From positions 58,166-122,165 of the forward strand of contig NZ_QFHO01000012.1 of assembly GCF_004920835.1 (NCBI RefSeq): DNA of 64,000 bases, read 5' to 3'. The position numbers and the translations under genes are program-made. Shown here piece after piece: positions 1-6,338 of the stretch. The notes under the pieces are model-generated. The model saw only the letters and a program-made list of their open reading frames with translations, had not been told where the DNA came from and made no database searches. How positions within the stretch are numbered: the first letter of the stretch is position 1; every line of letters begins with the position of its first letter. The DNA comes from Stenotrophomonas maltophilia (GTDB lineage: Bacteria; Pseudomonadota; Gammaproteobacteria; Xanthomonadales; Xanthomonadaceae).

Positions 1-646
1 TGGCACTGACCATGTAGTTGACGATGGCAGCGGTACGCACCAGCACGTGGTCGGTCAGCGGACGCACATCGGCTGCACCCAGCTTGGCTTCGACCGCGTC
101 GAGCAGGCCCCGGGTGGCAGTGCCATCGGCTTCGCGCGACAGCACCGATACCACCACCTCGCCGGGCGAGGAGCTGGTCGCGCTGGCATCAAGCACGCGC
201 GGGTCCGCGCTCAACGCGTGGAAGATGTAGGCGCCTTCCGGTCCGGCCACACTGAAGCCTTCCGGACCCAGCTGGATGCGGCGACGGAAATCCTCATCGT
301 TCTCGTAACGCGGCGGGATGCCCTCCTGCGGCTTGCCAGGGTCCAGCATCTGGCGGCCGATGCCGAAGATCGCGGCCAGCTGGTCCAGGTCACTGCCGAC
401 CGCGTAGGCCAGCATCACGCCGCGTGCCGCATCGTTGACGCGCTGGCGGTCGAGCAGGCGCAGGTAGGTGCAGACCTCCAGGATCTTGAAGGCCGGGTCC
501 GACGGCAGCAGCGCATCGAAGGTGGGATCCAACGCCTGCAGCGCGGTCAGTGATTCATCGAACAACGTCTCGAAATCGAGCACTTCGATGACCGCCGGTG
601 CGGGCAGCTGGGAGAGATTGACACTGGTGAACGAGCCGGATGCCAC
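1..646 (-). CDS. J: Phage baseplate assembly protein J (partial, 3' end off window)
   Basis: This is the N-terminal 215 codons of a P2 gpJ / gp47-type baseplate wedge protein, which joins the wedge to the tail of a contractile particle. It starts at a GTG two bases after the stop of the W gene. The protein opens MASGSFTSVNLSQLPAP and contains LRLLDRQRVNDAARGVMLAYA and SDLDQLAAIFG, the usual gpJ N-terminal pattern. The reading frame stays open to base 1, so roughly the last third of a 300-residue family member lies outside. The order V-W-J matches P2-like phages and R-type tailocins. Confidence 0.88.
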   Translation of the reverse strand, partial: MASGSFTSVNLSQLPAPAVIEVLDFETLFDESLTALQALDPTFDALLPSDPAFKILEVCTYLRLLDRQRVNDAARGVMLAYAVGSDLDQLAAIFGIGRQMLDPGKPQEGIPPRYENDEDFRRRIQLGPEGFSVAGPEGAYIFHALSADPRVLDASATSSSPGEVVVSVLSREADGTATRGLLDAVEAKLGAADVRPLTDHVLVRTAAIVNYMVSA

Positions 647-648
647 GG

Positions 649-987
649 TTAGCGAACCTCGATTCCTTCGATGGTGATCGCCTCGCCGTCGGGCAGATGG
701 ATTCCGGTCACTGCCAGGATCATCACGCCAGGGGCGGGGAGGGAGACGTCGACGTTCTCGACGTGGAGCCGGGGTTCCCATCGCGCGAGTGCGTCGACGG
801 TGGCCGCGATCAGGTCCATGCGCAGCGAGCGGTTGGTCGGCGCATCGATCAGTTCGAATACGCGCGAGCCATACTCGCGACGCAGTACGCGGGAGCCCAA
901 GGGCGTGGTGAGAACGTCACGCACGGATTGATGCAGATGGGCCAGCCCATCCAGTGGTTTGCCGGTGTTGGCGTCGATTCCTCGCAT
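649..987 (-). CDS. W: Phage baseplate assembly protein W (gp25/lysozyme-like family)
   Basis: A 112-residue protein close in length to P2 gpW (115 aa), in the GPW/gp25 family that forms part of the baseplate wedge. The diagnostic part is HQSVRDVLTTPLGSRVLRRE followed by GSRVFELIDAP. The start at MRGIDANTGK is preceded by a short purine-rich stretch; longer upstream frames are arginine-rich and not protein-like. It sits between V (52-base gap) and J (2-base gap), in the P2 order. Confidence 0.9.
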   Translation of the reverse strand: MRGIDANTGKPLDGLAHLHQSVRDVLTTPLGSRVLRREYGSRVFELIDAPTNRSLRMDLIAATVDALARWEPRLHVENVDVSLPAPGVMILAVTGIHLPDGEAITIEGIEVR

Positions 988-1039
988 GGCCTCTATCGTC
1001 GTGGAGTGCGGGTTTTCAGGGCATTGCACGCGTGGCCGT

Positions 1040-1630
1040 TCAGGGCTGCGCGGGCGTGGTCGGTGCAGTCGGTCCCTGCGCGGTGTGCGTATGGGCCTTG
1101 AGGCCGATGGCGCCGGCCTTGATCTCCGCCGGCGTGCTGATGTCCTTGCCGGCGGTGATCGCGCCGGCAACCTCGAGGTCGCCGGTGGCCTTGATCGACG
1201 GCGTATCGAGCAGCACCGATTGCGTGGCCATCACCTGCGCATTGCTGCAGTGGACAATGACGTTGCCACTGCCGGCGTGGACGGTCAGCGTGGTGGTTTC
1301 CTGGTCGTACTCGACAAAGCTGCCGTCGGCGAATTCAGTGCGCTGCCGCAGGCGTGAATCGGCCGGTGCCGGGAAACGATCCTGGTACAGGCTGCCCAGC
1401 ACCAGCGCCTGGCCTGGATCACCGTAGGGGCAGGCCAGCACCACCTGCTCGCCCGGCTCCGGTGCACACCAGCTGCGCACGCCGGGCCCGGCACGCCGCT
1501 CCAGCCAGGGAATCCAGTCGGTGAGCATGCCGTCGGCATCAATGCGCACGTGGCCATTGGCCTCATCCAGCTCGCGCACGACGCCGATCATCAACAGGTT
1601 GGCGATCAGCCTGGCGTGTTCGGCGCTCAT
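1040..1630 (-). CDS. V: Phage baseplate assembly protein V (central spike)
   Basis: A 196-residue gpV-like spike protein. The N-terminal region (about residues 8-95) is the OB-fold part, with PGVRSWCAPEPGEQVVLACPYGD and ALVLGSLYQDRFP. The C-terminal part has the repeating beta pattern of the spike needle and ends in a KAHTHTAQG segment, where His-x-His is the usual site for metal at the spike tip. In contractile particles this protein pierces the target membrane. It overlaps the upstream tail gene by four bases (ATGA), so translation is probably coupled. Confidence 0.9.
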   Translation of the reverse strand: MSAEHARLIANLLMIGVVRELDEANGHVRIDADGMLTDWIPWLERRAGPGVRSWCAPEPGEQVVLACPYGDPGQALVLGSLYQDRFPAPADSRLRQRTEFADGSFVEYDQETTTLTVHAGSGNVIVHCSNAQVMATQSVLLDTPSIKATGDLEVAGAITAGKDISTPAEIKAGAIGLKAHTHTAQGPTAPTTPAQP

Positions 1631-2181
1631 GGTGCCGCTCCCTCGATGGACTGGTAGCGGGCCTGGTGATCGCTACCGATCTCCGGCACGAAGCTGTAGA
1701 AGGCCTGCGGCACCACGCCACCGGTTTCTTCCCAGCTGTTGCTGCCCAGGGCGACCGGCAACGACCACTCGACCACCCAGGTGCGAAGCCCGGGCTGTGC
1801 CGTTGCGGGATCCTCGGGCAGCGCGGCGATCACCTCGATCGCCCCACTGGGTGCGCCTGGGAATCGGCCGAGCTGATGCAGCCAGCTCGCCAGGCCAACA
1901 GCGGCGTTACGCAGCTGCATTGCTGCGCCTGCAGTGGCGGTGGCCACGACGATGCGCGCTTCGAAACGCAGCACGGCCTGCAGCTGCCCGCTGCCGTCGT
2001 CGTTGTCCTTGCCGCGATCACAGCGGGTCAGTGCCAGCAGGCAGGCCGGCGTGACCGGCCCTTCGGCGCTCGCGTCGCGATAGAACTCGACGGTTGCGAA
2101 GCCCGGAAAGCGCGCGCGGATCGCGGCTTCGATAGCGGCATGCAGCGCGTCGAGAGTGGAAGGTTGGGAGTCGTTCGCCAT
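1627..2181 (-). CDS. Prophage protein of unknown function, probable tail completion component
   Basis: A 184-residue soluble acidic protein starting at MANDSQPSTLDALH. The N-terminal region DALHAAIEAAIRARFPGFATVEFYRD looks like that of minor tail or tail-terminator proteins that act on single particles. No domain is recognised with certainty. It lies exactly where P2 has gpR and gpS (tail completion) between the lysis genes and V, and overlaps V by four bases, so a tail-completion role is inferred from position only. The 115 bases between it and Rz1 hold no convincing gene. Confidence 0.7.
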   Translation of the reverse strand: MANDSQPSTLDALHAAIEAAIRARFPGFATVEFYRDASAEGPVTPACLLALTRCDRGKDNDDGSGQLQAVLRFEARIVVATATAGAAMQLRNAAVGLASWLHQLGRFPGAPSGAIEVIAALPEDPATAQPGLRTWVVEWSLPVALGSNSWEETGGVVPQAFYSFVPEIGSDHQARYQSIEGAAP

Positions 2182-2296
2182 GTCAGCTCGTACGTTGAAT
2201 GGGAGGACGCGCGTGATCAGGGGCGACGCGCGCTGTCTGCATGTAGTGTTGCCATCACCCGGGGTGGGCGGCATTGCAGGCGTGGCCTTAGCCGGC

Positions 2297-2635
2297 TCAA
2301 TACGGGCCGTGCGCGCCTGTGGTGTCACCGGCGGTACATCCGGCTGGTTTCACCAGTGGCGCGCCATTGAGGGTGAAGCCCTGCTGGCTGCCGAGGCTGC
2401 ACAGCAGGGCGCGCAGCTGATCAGCCAGTTCGTGGTAGTGCCGCGCCACGGCGACGTGGTTGCGCAGCAGCGCATCGTCGTCCGCGGCCTGCAGGTCCGG
2501 CAGGGCTCGCGGCGCGCGCAGCTGGGCTGGCGCGATGTGCAGATCAATGCTGAGAGGAGCCTGCGTTGGCTTCGCGCCAGATGCGCACGAACTCAGCGTC
2601 AGCATTGCCGCGATCACGGCGAGGGGTCTTGGCAT
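2297..2635 (-). CDS. Rz1: Rz1-like outer-membrane spanin lipoprotein
   Basis: A 112-residue lipoprotein whose first 20 residues form a signal peptide with the lipobox LSSC (MPRPLAVIAAMLTLSSCASG). The gene starts inside Rz in another frame and extends beyond it, the classic overlapping Rz/Rz1 arrangement. The mature protein is longer than lambda Rz1 and less proline-rich; it ends with a helical region (VARHYHELADQLRALL) and a small C-terminal tail with one cysteine. With the inner-membrane Rz it would disrupt the outer membrane at the last step of lysis. Confidence 0.82.
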   Translation of the reverse strand: MPRPLAVIAAMLTLSSCASGAKPTQAPLSIDLHIAPAQLRAPRALPDLQAADDDALLRNHVAVARHYHELADQLRALLCSLGSQQGFTLNGAPLVKPAGCTAGDTTGAHGPY

Positions 2636-2915
2636 GGGTCTCGATGTCCTGTTGCAGTGCGTTGAACTGCTGGCTGCGCGTGGCCTGTGCGGCGACGTGC
2701 TGTGATTCGGCCTGTGCTCCGGCACGTGCGTTGGCCTGGTCCTGCTGGTGGGCGGCCTGGGCGATGCCGGCGCGCAGGGCCTGCTGCGCCGCCTGCACCA
2801 TGGCGACGGCGCGGTCGGCACTGCGGTCGCGCAGTGTCCAGCCCAGCCAGGCGCAGACCACATGGCTGGCGACCAGTGCAAGCAGGGCGATGCGCATCCG
2901 GAGCAGGATCGGCAT
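2544..2915 (-). CDS. Rz: Rz-like inner-membrane spanin
   Basis: A 123-residue type II membrane protein. An N-terminal anchor (IALLALVASHVVCAWLGWTL, about residues 8-27) is followed by an Ala/Gln-rich coiled coil (about 35-100), the usual i-spanin layout. The start codon overlaps the stop codon of the endolysin by one base, and its last 92 bases encode the beginning of Rz1 in another frame. It is expected to bridge the periplasm with Rz1 after endolysin has cut the wall. Confidence 0.85.
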   Translation of the reverse strand: MPILLRMRIALLALVASHVVCAWLGWTLRDRSADRAVAMVQAAQQALRAGIAQAAHQQDQANARAGAQAESQHVAAQATRSQQFNALQQDIETHAKTPRRDRGNADAEFVRIWREANAGSSQH

Positions 2916-3400
2916 CAGGAAAGGCTCCCACCGGCGGCGCTATAGGCCGCGCGCAGCGTCTCCAGCGCATGCTCCTTCTGCCCATATCCGGCGCCCGGCA
3001 GCGAGGCCCAGATCCCCCGTGCCGCGCTGACGGCGGCGTCGAAGCGGCCGAGGCGGACCAGTTCGTAGGCACCGCATTGCTTGAGCAGGGCCACCGCAGC
3101 ACGGTCCTGGGACACCGGCCGGAAATCGGGCAGGGCCAGGCGAGCGCGCAGGTCGTCCCAGGTACTGCGCAGGAACTGGTAGCGGCCGGCCGCACTGGAC
3201 TTGATGCCGTAACGCGGCAGCGATACCAGCACGCGCGGATGATCGCGGTAGTCGCTGAGCAGCTGGCCACCGACGATCACGTCGTAGCCACGGTCACGCG
3301 AACGCTGGCGCGGAATATCGGTGCCTTCGGACACGGCCAGCATGTCCAGGAACGCGGCGACGTTGGTGCCGCCGAGGGCGCTGGCTGCAGCGGCGGTCAT
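2915..3400 (-). CDS. Phage endolysin (muramidase-type lysozyme)
   Basis: A 161-residue cell-wall hydrolase. AFLDMLAVSEGTD carries the catalytic-type glutamate (E in SEGT), and GIKSSAAGRYQFLRSTWDDL is the hallmark block of the phage glycoside hydrolase group found in P2-like lysis cassettes. There is no signal peptide, so release depends on the upstream membrane protein. The start overlaps the holin gene by four bases and the stop overlaps the Rz start. Confidence 0.88.
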   Translation of the reverse strand: MTAAAASALGGTNVAAFLDMLAVSEGTDIPRQRSRDRGYDVIVGGQLLSDYRDHPRVLVSLPRYGIKSSAAGRYQFLRSTWDDLRARLALPDFRPVSQDRAAVALLKQCGAYELVRLGRFDAAVSAARGIWASLPGAGYGQKEHALETLRAAYSAAGGSLS

Positions 3401-3747
3401 GCGGCGGCTCCCGGCTGCTTGCGCACCAGGTCCAGCAGCGCAGCTATCTGCACGCTCTGCTGGGTGACCTGGGCACGCAGGGCGCTGACTTCACCGCGCA
3501 GCTGGCCGATCTCCTGGGCCATCGCTTCGCGTTCGTGCATCAGCTCATCGGCACGCGTGCGCTCGGCCGCCAGCTGCTCCTGCAGGGTGCGCAGGGTGTT
3601 GCTGGTGGCCTCGTCGGCGGTACGGTCGACCTTGGCCGAGGACAGCCATTGTCGAAGCCACAGCGATACCGCGATCACCACGCCGGAGGTACCGCCCAGG
3701 TACTTGGCCCAGTCCGGCACACCGGCCAGCAGGTCGCTCTCGTTCAT
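3397..3747 (-). CDS. Probable holin / small phage membrane protein
   Basis: A 116-residue protein with one clear membrane segment (YLGGTSGVVIAVSLWLRQWL, about residues 16-35), followed by a long coiled coil (about 48-105) rich in Glu, Gln and Ala. It lies directly upstream of the endolysin, with four-base overlaps on both sides. Holin function is inferred from position and membrane anchor; the coiled coil is longer than in most holins, so a holin-associated or structural membrane protein is also possible. Confidence 0.65.
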   Translation of the reverse strand: MNESDLLAGVPDWAKYLGGTSGVVIAVSLWLRQWLSSAKVDRTADEATSNTLRTLQEQLAAERTRADELMHEREAMAQEIGQLRGEVSALRAQVTQQSVQIAALLDLVRKQPGAAA

Positions 3748-4193
3748 GCGCGTGCGTACCCCTTGAGCAGGGCCGGGTGGACCGGTGGTGGCGGCGTGGA
3801 ACGGGCGCCGCGCAGCGCGCGCTTGATGGTGGTCTGCGAGACGCCGAACTCGCGCGCGACATGCTCGCGGGGCGTGCCGCTGGCCACCGCGCGTGCGATC
3901 TGCTCGCGGCGCTCATGTGCACTGGCGGCGAAGCACGATGCCAGGAACAGCAGCTCGCCACCGAAGTGAGCAACCAGTCGCTGCGCGACCTCAAGGCCAA
4001 GGATGTCGATCAGCCGGTGCTGGTCGGGCAGGCTGGAGGGGACGTAGACGATGACGCGATGGCGTCCGGTGGTACTGGAGGTGGTCGGCGGCCACGCACG
4101 CACAAGCGTGAGGGCTGCGGATTCGCCGATGACCTCGGCCAGGGTCTGGATGCTGTCGGGCAACGCGTTCATGGGAAGTCTGTTCAGTGGCAT
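3744..4193 (-). CDS. Mor-family (Mu middle operon regulator-like) transcription factor
   Basis: About 149 residues. The C-terminal part REQIARAVASGTPREHVAREFGVSQTTIKRALRG is a helix-turn-helix like that of Mu Mor and C. The middle LGLEVAQRLVAHFGGELLFLAS resembles the Mor dimerisation segment, and a weaker copy (VIGESAALTLVRAW...VIVYVP) precedes it. Mor proteins activate middle or late phage promoters with poor -10 boxes, so this is the best candidate regulator of the lysis and tail genes it is coupled to. MPLNRL is used as start; a second ATG seven codons later is possible and neither has a good ribosome site. Confidence 0.72.
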   Translation of the reverse strand: MPLNRLPMNALPDSIQTLAEVIGESAALTLVRAWPPTTSSTTGRHRVIVYVPSSLPDQHRLIDILGLEVAQRLVAHFGGELLFLASCFAASAHERREQIARAVASGTPREHVAREFGVSQTTIKRALRGARSTPPPPVHPALLKGYARA

Positions 4194-4223
4194 GGATATC
4201 CACTGTTGCCATCCCGTGGCGTC

Positions 4224-4249
4224 GGTCAACACCTTTCATCTACTTTCAT
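4224..4249 (-). promoter_or_regulatory. Leftward phage promoter element 1 (two 10-bp direct repeats plus -35)
   Basis: Read on the minus strand, ATGAAAGTAG and ATGAAAGGTG follow each other without a gap and abut TTGACC. The element lies 31 bases before the Mor-like gene. The -10 at 16-17 bp spacing (AACAGT/ACAGTG) is poor, which suggests an activator-dependent promoter. A 21-base core (both strands checked) is identical to that of element 2. Confidence 0.6.
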
Positions 4250-4482
4250 TGCGGCGTGCTGAAGGCGTTCAGGGCCGGCGGTGAGGATCGGTGAGTGCCT
4301 CCAGGTGCAGGTCTCTGAAGCGCTTTTTCAGGTTGTCCGGCTGTGTCCGGACTTCTGCCGCTATGCAGTACTCCTTGTCCTCACCGCGAGAAAACAACGG
4401 CAGGGCAAGGGCAGGCGGCAGGTACAGGGTGAGCATGACGCAGGACGGCCCATCCTCATGGTGCGTGACCGCTGAAACGAAA
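4250..4482. other. Gene-free stretch between the Mor-like unit and the next gene
   Basis: Together with the promoter element and terminator this makes about 335 bases without a convincing gene. Open frames here are short and Arg/Gln-rich, with no ribosome site. Nothing else was recognised in it. Confidence 0.5.
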
Positions 4483-4506
4483 AAGCCCCGGACGATGCCG
4501 GGGCTT
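4483..4506 (-). terminator. Strong intrinsic terminator
   Basis: A perfect 9-bp stem AAGCCCCGG/CCGGGGCTT with a 6-base loop is followed on the minus strand by a T-run (GGGGCTTTTTCG). It lies 22 bases after the stop of the 127-residue gene, so it ends that leftward transcript and insulates the downstream Mor/lysis unit. Confidence 0.85.
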
Positions 4507-4528
4507 CAGGACTGCAGGTCAGGCTGGA

Positions 4529-4912
4529 TCAAAGATCGAACACCAGGTTGCCGCCGGTCTTGCGCGGTATGTAGCCGGCATCGCGCAGCCAGCGCGCCGC
4601 GTTGACCTGGTCCATGCGCTTGACCGGGAAGCGGTTGGCGAACATCAGGAAGCGTGCAACGGTGATCGACTCGCCCTTGCCCTTGAGAGCAGCCAGGGTT
4701 TCGGTGAACCATGGCGCAGGCGGCTGCTGGCTGCCCGGACGGGCGGCGGCACGCGGCTGCAGTGCATTGCCGGTCCCGGTTTGGGCATTGGCCAGCGAGC
4801 ACAGCGAAATGAAGATCGCATCCAGGCTCACGATGTCCTTGCCACCCTTGGGCTGCGACTTGAACAATTCGATGGCCTTCTGGCGCGTCGACGTGAACTG
4901 TTCGACCTCCAT
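4529..4912 (-). CDS. Hypothetical phage protein
   Basis: A 127-residue protein with a good ribosome site (AGAGGAAA) before the ATG. The N-terminal half is helical (FTSTRQKAIELFKSQPKGG). The C-terminal third, ITVARFLMFANRFPVKRMDQVNAARWLRDAGY, looks like a winged-helix or DNA-binding fold, but no family is recognised. It is the last gene of the early leftward block, closed by the terminator just after it. Confidence 0.72.
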   Translation of the reverse strand: MEVEQFTSTRQKAIELFKSQPKGGKDIVSLDAIFISLCSLANAQTGTGNALQPRAAARPGSQQPPAPWFTETLAALKGKGESITVARFLMFANRFPVKRMDQVNAARWLRDAGYIPRKTGGNLVFDL

Positions 4913-5080
4913 GACATTTCCTCTTTTCTAAAGCGGTTGGGGATGCAGGGTGACGGCAGGTGCCGTCGGTGTTGGGGGACGACCTTACCGCATTTTCGCC
5001 GATGATGGGCCACGGACCGGCATCAGGCCGGGATCAGGAAGCGCTGCGCGCTTCATCATGCAGGCATCTGCGCCATGCGT

Positions 5081-5719
5081 TCAGATCCACCCGTGGCGCA
5101 TCAGCTGGTCCAGCGTATTGCGTACCAGGTCGGCTGGCGTACGGTCGTTGCATACCTCGATGTCGATCAGTTCGTCCGGTAGTGGTTGTTCACTGGCGTG
5201 CAGGTCGCTGCTGTGCTGGCCGGGGCGGACGACGCGGATCACGACACCCCCGCGGCGACGAATCGCGCGGGCCTCGTTGGCGAAACGGACATCGGGAACC
5301 AGGCCACCTTCCGGCAGGCGCGAGAACAGCGAGCGCACCCACAGCTCCGGGTGGACGCGATCGCGCCCCCATTCAGTGCCGGCACTCTGCATCATGTGGC
5401 GAGGCGTGAGGTCGGCCAGCCAGTCGATGGCATCCTCCTTGCGGCTGTCCAGTTCGCGCAGGGACAGGCCGAGGATGGAGGCGACGAACTGCCGCAGCGG
5501 TGCGGCGAAGCTGTCGCACGGCAGGGCCAACGCCGAGGCGAGGCCATTGGCAAGGGTGTCCTTGCCGGCACGCTTGCCGCCTGCAATACCGATATAGAGC
5601 GGTGGCCGCGCCAGTGATGCGCTGCGCAGCGGCACGCGGCCGAGTGCGGGGCCGGCGCGGAATGCGGCCAGCGTGGCGGCGATCATGCGGTGACCGTTGT
5701 CGAGCGAGGTGGGGATCAT
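5081..5719 (-). CDS. Deoxynucleoside monophosphate kinase (phage type)
   Basis: A 212-residue P-loop kinase with Walker A GGKRAGKDTLA at about residues 47-57, like T4 gp1-type dNMP kinases that phosphorylate dNMPs for phage DNA synthesis. LVPDVRFANEARAIR matches the later conserved region in this family (the VPDVRF.NE motif). The start at MIPTSL has CCCAGGAG about ten bases upstream. It belongs to the early block with the primase and argues for an element that replicates its own DNA. Confidence 0.85.
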   Translation of the reverse strand: MIPTSLDNGHRMIAATLAAFRAGPALGRVPLRSASLARPPLYIGIAGGKRAGKDTLANGLASALALPCDSFAAPLRQFVASILGLSLRELDSRKEDAIDWLADLTPRHMMQSAGTEWGRDRVHPELWVRSLFSRLPEGGLVPDVRFANEARAIRRRGGVVIRVVRPGQHSSDLHASEQPLPDELIDIEVCNDRTPADLVRNTLDQLMRHGWI

Positions 5720-5761
5720 GCGGTATCTACTCCTGGGAGGATGCGACAGGCGCGGCGACGA

Positions 5762-5989
5762 TCAGGAATCGCGGCTGGCCACGCTGCGGGCGCGAAGCAT
5801 GCGTTGGGTGATGCGTCCGCCACGTGCGGCAGCGGCGATCGGGTCGAAGCACAGCATGGCGGAGCGGGTGCGACGGCCGGCGGCCAGATGGTCGCGGATG
5901 GTGCGCTCGGACAGGATGGGAACGCGTTGATGGATCTGCTGCACGGTCAGCTGTTCGCCTTCGAAGGCATGCAGGTGGGCGCGAGGCAT
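5762..5989 (-). CDS. Small prophage protein with possible helix-turn-helix
   Basis: A 75-residue basic protein starting at MPRAHLHAFEG, supported by CCAGGAG eight bases upstream. LTVQQIHQRVPILSERTIRDHLAAGRRTRSAML reads as a helix-turn-helix: a T-V-x-x-I helix, a turn, and a recognition helix with Ser-Glu-Arg-Thr. Such proteins in phages are often recruiting or regulatory factors. It is the first gene after promoter element 2 and lies 42 bases before the dNMP kinase gene. Confidence 0.68.
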   Translation of the reverse strand: MPRAHLHAFEGEQLTVQQIHQRVPILSERTIRDHLAAGRRTRSAMLCFDPIAAAARGGRITQRMLRARSVASRDS

Positions 5990-6050
5990 GGCGTGTGCTC
6001 CTGGAAGGTGGCGTAGCCGGTGCATGCATCTTGCCCGCCGGGATAACTTT

Positions 6051-6076
6051 AGTCAACACCTTTCATCTACTTGTAT
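6051..6076 (-). promoter_or_regulatory. Leftward phage promoter element 2
   Basis: On the minus strand ATACAAGTAG and ATGAAAGGTG abut TTGACT. At 17 bp spacing CAAGAT (6028-6033) can serve as -10. The element overlaps the end of the 91-residue gene and lies about 60 bases upstream of the 75-residue gene start. Confidence 0.62.
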
Positions 6077-6338
6077 CCTTATGTGCATTGTCCGGATGGG
6101 CGGAGGCCCATATCCGCAGTGCCAACGCCGCAAGACGGTCGCGCTCGGCATGGCCACGGATTGCCTGCACACGTTCCAGATACTGCTGACGATGCCGGCG
6201 CGGGCTGACCATCCTCCAGCGGCCACAGGCATCAATGCAGCGGTAGCCCCCAAGCTGCAGCAGGCGGCGTGCTTCGCAGGCGAGTCGCCAGTCCGTGGTG
6301 TCGGTGCCGGCCTCGCGACCATCGTGGGTGCGTGGCAT
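6063..6338 (-). CDS. Small phage protein, DUF7696-like
   Basis: A 91-residue basic protein. WRLACEARRLLQLGG...RRHRQQYLERVQAIRGHAERDRL resembles small phage proteins with the pattern W-R-x-x-C-E-A-R, a linker and a Y-L-x-x-V helix (DUF7696-type, function unknown). The ATG overlaps the primase stop by one base (TGATG), so the two are translationally coupled. Its end overlaps promoter element 2. Confidence 0.65.
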   Translation of the reverse strand: MPRTHDGREAGTDTTDWRLACEARRLLQLGGYRCIDACGRWRMVSPRRHRQQYLERVQAIRGHAERDRLAALALRIWASAHPDNAHKDTSR

